NCBI GenBank assembly: GCA_900313875.1
Contig: OMSY01000210.1
Coordinates: 1-6,414, forward strand
Length of the DNA stretch: 6,414 nucleotides
From: an uncultured Actinomycetes bacterium
GTDB lineage: Bacteria; Actinomycetota; Coriobacteriia; Coriobacteriales; RUG844
Direction of reading: 5' to 3'
Shown here piece after piece: positions 1 to 6,414 of the stretch (within the stretch, counting starts at the first letter, position 1; every line of letters begins with the position of its first letter). The notes beneath the pieces are model-generated. The model had not been told where the DNA came from and searched no databases. It saw only the letters and a program-made list of their open reading frames with translations. A program made the position numbers and the translations under genes.

Positions 1-231
1 GGCATAACGGCTCTTGAAGCTCGTGAGGTACTCCCTCATGCGGGCATGCAGGTCCGCCTCGTCGAAGACGTAGAGCGCCGTGCCCTGTTCATGCGCGAGC
101 TCGACCATGTCGACGCCGCCGATGAACAGATGCCCCCCACGCACCTCCGCTGTGCGCGGGAGCACCGCGCCGAGGTCCATGGTCGTTCGGTTGTCGGCCT
201 GCTTGCTGCGATCCGATGCGGGGAGAGACAT
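1..231 (-). CDS. lysA: Diaminopimelate decarboxylase, N-terminal part (runs off the window start)
   Basis: This looks like the first 77 codons of LysA, the PLP enzyme that decarboxylates meso-diaminopimelate to L-lysine, the last step of lysine synthesis in the cytoplasm. The visible part has the typical LysA opening: a short variable leader (residues 1-22), then LPRTAEVRGGHLFIGGVDM (about 24-42), VELAHEQGTALYVFDEADL and an arginine-rich helix. The phrase 'GTxLYVFDE' is the usual entry into the alanine-racemase-like barrel. The PLP-binding lysine and the catalytic C-terminal domain lie beyond the window. The start at 231 is chosen because AGAGGAAAGG (minus strand, 248 to 239) lies just upstream. 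An internal ATG at 180 is a weaker alternative that would remove the poorly conserved first 17 residues. The gene is divergent from the membrane-protein operon at 538 and has a long leader. Related ornithine/arginine decarboxylases of the same fold are less likely given the leader motif. Confidence 0.88.
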   Translation of the reverse strand, partial: MSLPASDRSKQADNRTTMDLGAVLPRTAEVRGGHLFIGGVDMVELAHEQGTALYVFDEADLHARMREYLTSFKSRYA

Positions 232-378
232 GGTGCCACCTTTCCTCTGTGATGATTCAGAACATGGTAACAAGAGGCGACGGCTTGGTGACCAGCGTGC
301 AGGGTAACGTTGCCGAATGGGACGCATGCGGGACGGGAACAGCGTATACAGGTCTCATCGAGGCGTATCTCCACGGGC

Positions 379-421
379 GATGCATGCGGTTTCACCCGGC
401 TCCCATCCTCACCCGCGCATC
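379..421 (-). promoter_or_regulatory. Possible structured element in the lysA leader
   Basis: Read on the minus strand, GATGCGCGG (421-413) can pair with CCGCATGCATC (389-379). This forms a 9-bp stem with a two-base AT bulge around a purine-rich interior containing GGGTGAAA. A second possible pairing further out joins GGATGGGA (408-401) to TCCCATTC on its 3' side (322-315), using G-U pairs. A structured leader of this length before lysA fits riboswitch or attenuator control, since lysA genes are often lysine-regulated. I do not recognise the conserved core of the lysine riboswitch, so the class is left open. Confidence 0.3.
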
Positions 422-441
422 ATGGCACGTTCACCGATGAA

Positions 442-471
442 TTGTGACGAATTCCTATTTCGTACTACTAT
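442..471 (+). promoter_or_regulatory. Putative promoter of the small membrane-protein operon
   Basis: TTGTGA (442-447, four of six matches to TTGACA) is followed after 18 bases by TACTAT (466-471), in the AT-rich part of the intergenic region. Transcription would begin near 478, giving a leader of about 60 bases before the ATG at 538. The -10 hexamer lies inside the 460-483 dyad. Confidence 0.4.
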
Positions 472-483
472 CGAGTAATACGA
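460..483. promoter_or_regulatory. 24-bp imperfect palindrome, candidate operator shared by two divergent promoters
   Basis: TCGTACTACT (460-469) and AGTAATACGA (474-483) are inverted copies with nine of ten positions paired around a four-base ATCG centre. The only mismatch is C465 against A478. The size and symmetry fit a dimeric helix-turn-helix repressor site. The dyad overlaps the plausible -10 and start of the plus-strand promoter and touches the minus-strand TATAAT, so a bound protein could affect both directions. I cannot assign a regulator family, and no regulator gene lies in the window. Confidence 0.45.
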
Positions 484-488
484 TTATA
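483..488 (-). promoter_or_regulatory. Putative -10 box of lysA promoter
   Basis: The minus strand reads a perfect TATAAT from 488 to 483, in the only AT-rich part of this spacer. The -35 position (near 506-511, CAATGC) is a poor match, so the promoter may need an activator or a different start. Transcription would begin near 476, about 245 bases before the lysA ATG. The hexamer abuts the 460-483 dyad. Confidence 0.4.
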
Positions 489-537
489 GAGTTCATATGA
501 AGCGGGCATTGTACCACAGAGAGAAGAGGAGCAGGAT

Positions 538-960
538 ATGGCATGTTTTCTTGTAAGTGGAGCTGAGGGAATCGTCGTGGGCGCGGTCCGTCACGCCGTC
601 AAGAAGAGCGAGATCGCGAAAGGGGTCATCGACGAGGAGGGTAACCAGCTCGTCGATGCGTCGACTCATGGGATCTGCTGGTACCGCAAGCTTGGATGGC
701 TCCTGAACATGCTTTGGGGAGGCGTGTTGCTTCTGGCAATCGAGCATATCTGGCATGGTGAGGTGGTGCTCTGGCCACCGTTCCTCACGGCGATGCAGAC
801 CCCTGATGAGATACCCGTCATGCTGCATGAGATGGCAACGGTAGGCGTCTCGATGGCCGTCCTGGTCACTGCAGTCTGGGTCGCCGCCACGCTCGTCGTC
901 GACCATGTGGTGAAGCGTTCTGCCCGTTACACCCAGAACACGACCACGGAAGGAGCCTAG
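538..960 (+). CDS. Small conserved membrane protein of unknown function, first gene of a pair
   Basis: A 140-residue protein that I cannot name. It resembles an unnamed family I associate with anaerobic Actinomycetota and Firmicutes that begins MACFLV and carries an EHxWHGE segment. Residues 1-20 form a short hydrophobic stretch without an obvious cleavage site, followed by a charged, probably cytoplasmic segment (about 21-50). Two clear membrane helices follow at about 52-73 and 99-122, then a basic, polar tail. The first helix ends in EHIWHGE (69-75) and the second begins after MLHEMA (95-100). Thus histidines 70, 73 and 97 and glutamates 69, 75 and 98 cluster at helix ends, an arrangement that could bind a metal or haem (inference). 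Start: AGAGGAG at 525-531, six bases before the ATG. Only one base separates its stop from the next gene, so the two are almost certainly co-transcribed. Confidence 0.8.
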   Translation: MACFLVSGAEGIVVGAVRHAVKKSEIAKGVIDEEGNQLVDASTHGICWYRKLGWLLNMLWGGVLLLAIEHIWHGEVVLWPPFLTAMQTPDEIPVMLHEMATVGVSMAVLVTAVWVAATLVVDHVVKRSARYTQNTTTEGA

Positions 961-961
961 C

Positions 962-1279
962 ATGACGCTGATCGTCACCTTGCTGGCAGCAGTCATCACG
1001 ACCATCGTCTGGTACACCAAGCTGCCGGACAACACCTATCGCATCGGCGTGCTTGCGCTGACATACTGGGCAGCCGCGCTCATGTGGTGCGTCGATGGCA
1101 TCGCATGCTTGATTGGAGGAGAACCCTTCGTGGAGATTGCCGATACCATGGCCATGCTCGACGATTTCATCCTTGGCCTCGTCGTGGTCGTTGTCGGACT
1201 GACGGCATGGGCATTGTACCTGCTGCTCAAGGACCCGAGGAACGTCATGGCGAAGGTGTTTGCCGATAGGCGATCGTAA
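962..1279 (+). CDS. Small three-helix membrane protein of unknown function, second gene of the pair
   Basis: A 105-residue, strongly hydrophobic protein that I cannot name. Three membrane segments are predicted by eye: about 1-18, 27-51 and 67-89. The first could be an uncleaved signal anchor. The loop between helices two and three carries acidic residues (GGEPFVEIADTMAMLDD), and the tail after helix three is short and basic (KDPRNVMAKVFADRR), which suggests a cytoplasmic C-terminus. GGAAGGAG at 948-955 overlaps the end of the upstream gene and is well placed for the ATG at 962. The one-base gap to the upstream gene suggests translational coupling and probably a physical complex of the two proteins in the membrane. 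I see no catalytic motif. A transport, sensing or redox accessory role is possible but unsupported. Confidence 0.8.
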   Translation: MTLIVTLLAAVITTIVWYTKLPDNTYRIGVLALTYWAAALMWCVDGIACLIGGEPFVEIADTMAMLDDFILGLVVVVVGLTAWALYLLLKDPRNVMAKVFADRRS

Positions 1280-1293
1280 AACCGGGACCACCT

Positions 1294-1302
1294 TGATACA
1301 AT
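1294..1302 (+). promoter_or_regulatory. Putative extended -10 promoter of the CDF gene
   Basis: TGATACAAT fits an extended -10 (TGn followed by TACAAT at 1297-1302). The -35 position (about 1274-1279, TCGTAA) is weak, as is common with extended -10 promoters. The start would be near 1309, inside the left arm of the inverted repeat at 1300-1346. Confidence 0.4.
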
Positions 1303-1346
1303 ACCTCCCTGCAGGTCGAGTGCATACGGATCCGCAGGGAGGTATT
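1300..1346 (+). promoter_or_regulatory. Perfect 13-bp inverted repeat that buries the CDF gene's ribosome-binding site
   Basis: AATACCTCCCTGC (1300-1312) and GCAGGGAGGTATT (1334-1346) are exact inverted copies around a 21-base loop, and four more pairs (1314-1317 with 1329-1332) can extend the stem. The right arm contains AGGGAGG (1336-1342), the Shine-Dalgarno for the ATG at 1351. In a transcript reading through from the membrane-protein operon the site would be sequestered. The element could also serve as a weak terminator of that operon, but only three Ts follow the stem, so an intrinsic terminator is less likely. Confidence 0.65.
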
Positions 1347-1350
1347 TCCC

Positions 1351-2523
1351 ATGACCGAGATGCCCAAGATATCCAACGACCCTGAAACCCCCACCGGAGA
1401 CACGCTGTCCGGAAACGCATCACGCGACAAGGGCATCGTGCGCACAAGCGTCATCGGCATCGTGGCCAACGTGCTGCTCGCCGCGTTCAAGGCGGTGGTC
1501 GGCATCCTCTCCAACTCGATCGCCATCGTACTCGACGCCGTGAACAACATCTCGGATGCCGCCTCGTCGGTCATCACCATCGTGGGTACCAAGCTCGCCG
1601 GGAAGCAGCCCGACCGGAAGCATCCATACGGGTACGGCCGCATCGAGTACCTCACGACCATCATCATCGCCGTCATCGTGCTCTGGGCCGGCATCACCTC
1701 CTTGCAGGAGTCGGTCATGCGCATCATCCATCCCGAGACCGCGAGCTATGACACCGCGACACTCGCCATCGTCGCGGTCGCCGTCATCGCGAAGATCGTC
1801 CTCGGCCACTTCACGAAACGTTCAGGCGAACGGCTGCACTCGGGCTCACTCGTCGCATCGGGCACCGATGCCCTGATGGATTCCGTCATCTCGGCGGCCA
1901 CGCTCGTTGCCGCGTTCATCTTCATCTTCACAGGCATCGCACTCGAGGCATGGCTCGGCGCCATCATCTCGCTCGTCATCATCAAGGCCGGTGTGGACAT
2001 GCTGCGCGAGGTGCTCTCCAAGATCATCGGCGAGCGTGTGGATGCCGGGGTCTCGACCGCGGTCAAGAGGACCGTGAGCACGGTCGAGGGCGTGCAGGGC
2101 GCCTACGACCTCGTCCTCGAGGACTATGGTCCCGACCGGCTCTGGGGTAGCGTGCACATCGAGGTCGACGAGTCGATGCCGGCACGCGACATCGACAGGG
2201 TCACCCGTCAGATCCAGGCTGTCGTTTCCGAGGAGCATGGCGTGTTGCTGCACACCGTGGGAATCTACTCGACCAACACCGGTGATGACCTGGCTTCCGA
2301 GATGCATCGCCATGCAGCCGGGTTCGCCGAATCCGACGAGCACATCCTGGAGCTGCACGGGTTCTACCTCGACGAGGCCGAGAAGTCCTGTTCGTTCGAC
2401 CTCGTCGTCAGCTTCGACGCACCCGACCGGCATGCGGTCGTGGAGCGGGTCCGCAGCGAGATGGAGCGTCGTTGGCCGGACTACGCTTTCTGCGTCACAC
2501 TCGACAGCGACATCAGCGACTGA
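1351..2523 (+). CDS. Cation diffusion facilitator (CDF) family metal exporter with extended C-terminus
   Basis: A 390-residue inner-membrane transporter of the CDF family, which exports divalent metal ions by proton antiport. The six-helix core spans about residues 30-222. TM2 carries the metal site in LDAVNNISDA (N65 and D69), TM5 carries GTDALMDS (D173 and D177), and the cytoplasmic loop has the family KHPYGYGRIEY motif (90-100). Asn-x3-Asp in TM2 with Asp-x3-Asp in TM5, rather than the His-containing zinc pattern, is the arrangement described for manganese-exporting CDFs such as MntE, so Mn2+ is a reasonable guess. A ferredoxin-like cytoplasmic domain follows (about 232-308). Some 80 further residues look like a second, similar domain, making it longer than the usual ~300. 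AGGGAGG at 1336-1342 sets the start but is buried in a hairpin. The gene stands alone. Confidence 0.93.
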   Translation: MTEMPKISNDPETPTGDTLSGNASRDKGIVRTSVIGIVANVLLAAFKAVVGILSNSIAIVLDAVNNISDAASSVITIVGTKLAGKQPDRKHPYGYGRIEYLTTIIIAVIVLWAGITSLQESVMRIIHPETASYDTATLAIVAVAVIAKIVLGHFTKRSGERLHSGSLVASGTDALMDSVISAATLVAAFIFIFTGIALEAWLGAIISLVIIKAGVDMLREVLSKIIGERVDAGVSTAVKRTVSTVEGVQGAYDLVLEDYGPDRLWGSVHIEVDESMPARDIDRVTRQIQAVVSEEHGVLLHTVGIYSTNTGDDLASEMHRHAAGFAESDEHILELHGFYLDEAEKSCSFDLVVSFDAPDRHAVVERVRSEMERRWPDYAFCVTLDSDISD

Positions 2524-2529
2524 CCTTGC

Positions 2530-2553
2530 CCGATGGCGTGCGGAGCGCATCGG
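2530..2553 (+). terminator. Possible transcription-stop hairpin after the CDF gene
   Basis: CCGATG (2530-2535) and CATCGG (2548-2553) are perfect inverted copies. Skipping one bulged G, the stem extends by CG/CG to eight pairs around a seven-base loop. The hairpin starts seven bases after the CDF stop codon, where a terminator would be expected. No U-tract follows, so it may only protect the 3' end or pause polymerase. Confidence 0.35.
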
Positions 2554-2617
2554 CATCCGCATGAAAAGCACCGTCGCACCTTCACCGCACCTCGTTCCCG
2601 TCCTGCATGCCGCACTC

Positions 2618-2635
2618 CCGGTGCCCGGGAACCGG
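2618..2635. promoter_or_regulatory. 18-bp dyad upstream of lon, candidate operator
   Basis: CCGGTGCCC (2618-2626) and GGGAACCGG (2627-2635) are inverted with eight of nine positions matched, centred on CCCGGG with no loop. This shape suits a protein-binding site better than an RNA hairpin. It lies 60-77 bases before the lon ATG, just upstream of a weak -10-like TATGGT at 2650-2655. It does not resemble CIRCE or the HspR (HAIR) site, the heat-shock operators known from other bacteria. Confidence 0.3.
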
Positions 2636-2694
2636 CTCTTGTGTCATCCTATGGTCCGGTGGACGAAGATGCCCCGCTTCCCGAAGGGACCGAC

Positions 2695-5037
<2,343 letters not shown>

Positions 5038-5056
5038 CCCGACATGGATCGTCCGC

Positions 5057-5857
5057 TCATCGCCGGTTCCGGAGTATCGCGGCGATGCCACGCGCCATCT
5101 CGGGTGGGATGTACGCATCCCCGTCGAGGTCATCGGGGAGGTAATCATACAGGCTTGATGGAGGAGGGTCTCCCGGGTCCGCCGACACCGGGATGCCGTC
5201 CGGGCTTGCGATGAGCGCATGGATCCGTGCGCCCTTCCCCACCGCCCGCCGTTCGTATCCGGACTCGGGCACCGTCGGGAACTCTACACGGGCATCGGCA
5301 CTCGTCCGGCACACCTTCCATCCCATCATGTCCAGCTGGGCGAGGCTGTAGGAGAGGAACGCCTGGTTGTCGGTCCTCACGCTGAGCAGACCGTCATCCG
5401 CGAGCAGCGCACGGTATGTGACGAGCCGGTCGGCATATGTGAGGCGCAAGCTCGCCTCACGCCCCTTCGGGTGGGGCGTCGGGAAGTTGAGATAGACCCT
5501 CGAGAGCTCACCGGGTGCGAAGAGCCGCGCAAGCTGCCCATCGTCATACGCCGCGAACACCGCATTCGCGGCAGCGCGTTCAGCCGCAACCCTCGCGGCA
5601 ACGGCGATGCACACCCGGTCGACGTCGATCCCGACGAAGAGGACATCGGGCTGCGCCAGGGCACTGCCGACGGCGAACGCGCCCTTCCCGCAACCCAGCT
5701 CGAGGCGCACCTCACGCCATGCTCCCCCGTGCGGACGCCATGAAGTCGCCCATCGCCCCGCATATCGCGCAGGATCCGCCGCGATATGGTCGGCATATCG
5801 TTCGAGGTACTCCCCGAGGACGAAATCATCGGGCAAGGCACTCCAGGGTTCGAGCAT
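5057..5857 (-). CDS. trmB: tRNA (guanine-46-N7)-methyltransferase, divergent
   Basis: A 266-residue SAM-dependent methyltransferase of the TrmB family, which makes m7G46 in the variable loop of many tRNAs. Visible motifs: LELGCGKGAF (52-61, SAM-binding loop), FVGIDVD (74-80, acidic end of strand 2), VYLNFPTPHPKGR (121-133), RLTYADRLVTYRALLADDG (138-156), VRTDN (160-164) and ESGYERRAVGKGARIHAL (198-215). The usual NFxDPWxKxRH signature is altered: the aspartate position is T127 and the tryptophan H129. The canonical T-E-Y-E near the C-terminus reads ESGYER. About 50 residues after 219 form a proline- and aspartate-rich tail beyond the usual ~215-240 length. The start at 5857 follows a good GGAGG (minus strand, about ten bases upstream). 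An in-frame upstream ATG at 6004 adds 49 low-complexity residues and is rejected. It converges with lon. Confidence 0.85.
   Translation of the reverse strand: MLEPWSALPDDFVLGEYLERYADHIAADPARYAGRWATSWRPHGGAWREVRLELGCGKGAFAVGSALAQPDVLFVGIDVDRVCIAVAARVAAERAAANAVFAAYDDGQLARLFAPGELSRVYLNFPTPHPKGREASLRLTYADRLVTYRALLADDGLLSVRTDNQAFLSYSLAQLDMMGWKVCRTSADARVEFPTVPESGYERRAVGKGARIHALIASPDGIPVSADPGDPPPSSLYDYLPDDLDGDAYIPPEMARGIAAILRNRR
5058..5087. repeat. Inverted repeat in the convergent lon/trmB 3' overlap zone
   Basis: CATCGCCG (5058-5065) and CGGCGATG (5080-5087) are perfect inverted copies around 14 bases that themselves include TTCCGGA. The repeat lies in the last codons and stop of trmB and 20 bases past the lon stop. 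It could form a hairpin in either transcript. No U-tract follows on the lon side, so a terminator role is only a possibility. Confidence 0.35.
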
Positions 5858-5929
5858 GCGTCTTTCCTCCAGGACGATGATGCATGATGGGCGGCGGATG
5901 GCAGGTGATGGGGACCCGATCGGAGGCGA

Positions 5930-6019
5930 CCCCGTTCCGCATCCCGGCAAGGCCTGGCCCGGACCAGGAGCCGCACCCCCGTTCCGGACCCGATGCCGCT
6001 CCAAGCCGGCCCCCGTTCC
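5930..6019 (+). repeat. Three direct copies of a CCCCGTTCC word
   Basis: CCCCGTTCC occurs at 5930-5938, 5977-5985 and 6011-6019, spaced 47 and 34 bases apart. The first and third copies are each preceded by a GGACCCGAT-type segment (5912-5920 and about 5986-5994), which hints at a degenerate duplicated unit of about 30-35 bases. On the trmB strand this reads GGAACGGGG and would lie in the trmB leader or upstream region. Confidence 0.5.
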
Positions 6020-6105
6020 TCAAGATACCTCAGATCAGTCGCGTGGATATCCCATGGCATCGCCCCATCCGGACAGTTGGCAAGAAGAACGTCCCGGTCA
6101 CCGAT

Positions 6106-6122
6106 TCGAGGACTCCCCTCGA
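6106..6122. promoter_or_regulatory. Inverted repeat upstream of the amidohydrolase gene
   Basis: TCGAGG (6106-6111) and CCTCGA (6117-6122) are perfect inverted copies around ACTCC. With one bulged T the pairing extends outward to GAT/ATC. It lies directly upstream of the likely promoter region of the gene at 6185, so it could be an operator. It could also be a small terminator-like hairpin for minus-strand transcription. Confidence 0.3.
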
Positions 6123-6125
6123 TCT

Positions 6126-6154
6126 CCTTTGGATTACCCTTTAGCCTCTATACC
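6126..6154 (+). promoter_or_regulatory. Weak promoter candidate for the amidohydrolase gene
   Basis: TATACC (6149-6154) is the best -10-like word in the AT-richer patch and is 17 bases after CCTTTG, a poor -35. Transcription would start near 6161, giving a leader of about 24 bases. The evidence is position and local AT content only. Confidence 0.22.
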
Positions 6155-6184
6155 TACCGGCCTGCATGCAACAGGAGAGGACCC

Positions 6185-6414
6185 ATGCCGATCGTCGATG
6201 CGCATTGCCATGTCTACCCGCCCAAGATCGCGGAGAAGGCGGTGGATTCCGTCGGCGACTTCTACCTCGTCCCGATGCAGAAGGCCTCATCACGGGACGA
6301 TACCGTGAGCGGCACGGTGGACCATCTGCTCGGCATCACGGAAGGCTCCCCCATCTCGCATTTCATCGTGCATTCCGTCGCGGTGAAGCCACACAACGTG
6401 CGGTCCATCAACGA
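6185..6414 (+). CDS. Amidohydrolase-family metal-dependent hydrolase, N-terminal part (runs off the window end)
   Basis: The first 76 codons of a probable amidohydrolase of the Amidohydro_2 type, a TIM-barrel metal-dependent hydrolase or decarboxylase. The protein opens MPIVDAHCHVYPPKIAEKAV. The HxH pair (H7 and H9) after the first strand is the standard metal-binding signature of this superfamily, and the 'HxYPPKIAEKAV' phrasing is typical of the Amidohydro_2 branch. A second strand, ISHFIVHSVAVKP, begins about residue 57. The remaining metal ligands (lysine or glutamate, two histidines and an aspartate) are outside the window, so the substrate cannot be assigned. AGGAGAGG (6173-6180) precedes the ATG at good spacing. 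It is transcribed divergently from trmB. A TatD-like nuclease is a less likely alternative. Confidence 0.82.
   Translation, partial: MPIVDAHCHVYPPKIAEKAVDSVGDFYLVPMQKASSRDDTVSGTVDHLLGITEGSPISHFIVHSVAVKPHNVRSIN

Larger units (their letters stand above)
232..537. other. Divergent intergenic region between lysA and the membrane-protein operon
   Basis: This 306-base region has no convincing gene. Its right part (about 440-500) is distinctly AT-rich compared with the rest of the window and carries promoter-like hexamers on both strands and a 24-bp dyad. Its left part (about 250-430) is GC-rich. It would be the transcribed leader of lysA if transcription starts near 476 on the minus strand, giving a leader of roughly 245 nucleotides. 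No terminator was seen. Confidence 0.7.
5858..6184. other. Divergent intergenic region between trmB and the amidohydrolase gene
   Basis: This 327-base region has no convincing gene, and I see no tRNA or recognisable riboswitch. Bases 5890-6030 are very GC-rich, with three copies of CCCCGTTCC and a small hairpin CCTGG/CCAGG (5953-5957 with 5964-5968). The only AT-richer part is about 6125-6155, next to the plus-strand gene, where promoters would be expected. Apparent reading frames through this region on both strands are products of its GC-skewed composition. Confidence 0.6.

Noticed and set aside
493..1035. 180-codon minus-strand open frame opposite the first membrane protein gene
   Set aside because: It ends in the promoter region, has no motif, and the opposite strand has a well-supported operon with good Shine-Dalgarno sites.
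1300..1346. The inverted repeat as a classical intrinsic terminator of the membrane operon
   Set aside because: Only three Ts follow the stem, and the right arm coincides with the CDF ribosome-binding site, so translational sequestration explains it better, though partial termination is not excluded.
1846..2571. Open frame antisense to the CDF gene
   Set aside because: No domain, low-complexity His/Asp-rich composition, and no ribosome-binding site; a shadow of the CDF coding sequence.
2533..2694. 54-codon N-terminal extension of lon
   Set aside because: The added residues do not resemble Lon, there is no ribosome-binding site at 2533, and a good one precedes 2695.
5858..6004. 49-codon N-terminal extension of trmB
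   Set aside because: Proline/glycine-rich non-family sequence; a strong GGAGG precedes the ATG at 5857, and the protein then starts at the usual TrmB beginning.
6095..6135. T-arm-like GATTCGAGGACTCC followed by ATCTCC, resembling a tRNA or tmRNA 3' end
   Set aside because: No acceptor stem partner, D-arm, anticodon arm or CCA end in the right positions; the pairing seen is a simple hairpin.

Overview
The window is GC-rich and has high-GC codon usage, clear Shine-Dalgarno sites and mostly single-gene spacing. The gene content is ordinary housekeeping: lysA, a CDF cation exporter, lon, trmB and an amidohydrolase. Together with a pair of small membrane proteins of a type I associate with anaerobic Actinomycetota, this suggests the class Coriobacteriia (Olsenella/Atopobium/Collinsella-like). 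That assignment is by protein resemblance only. There are no mobile elements, CRISPR arrays, rRNA or tRNA genes.

Layout. Bases 1-231 hold the 5' end of lysA on the minus strand. A 306-base intergenic region (232-537) carries divergent promoter signals that overlap one 24-bp dyad, plus a long lysA leader. Next is a plus-strand two-gene operon of small membrane proteins (538-960 and 962-1279), function unknown. A 71-base spacer with a perfect 13-bp inverted repeat leads into a 390-residue CDF cation exporter (1351-2523). After a 171-base spacer comes lon, an ATP-dependent protease of 780 residues (2695-5037). lon converges with trmB on the minus strand (5057-5857), with only 19 bases between their stop codons. 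A 327-base, very C/G-rich intergenic region (5858-6184) separates trmB from a divergently transcribed amidohydrolase-family gene, whose first 76 codons are seen before the window ends.

Functionally these are separate units rather than one pathway: lysine synthesis, metal homeostasis, protein quality control and tRNA modification. The small membrane pair is the only clearly uncharacterised unit. The most interesting points are regulatory. The Shine-Dalgarno of the CDF gene is buried in a 13-bp stem that should form only on readthrough transcripts, because a putative promoter for the gene itself starts inside the left arm. A shared operator-like dyad sits between lysA and the membrane operon. 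The TrmB is also divergent, with its usual DPWxKxRH-type signature altered.
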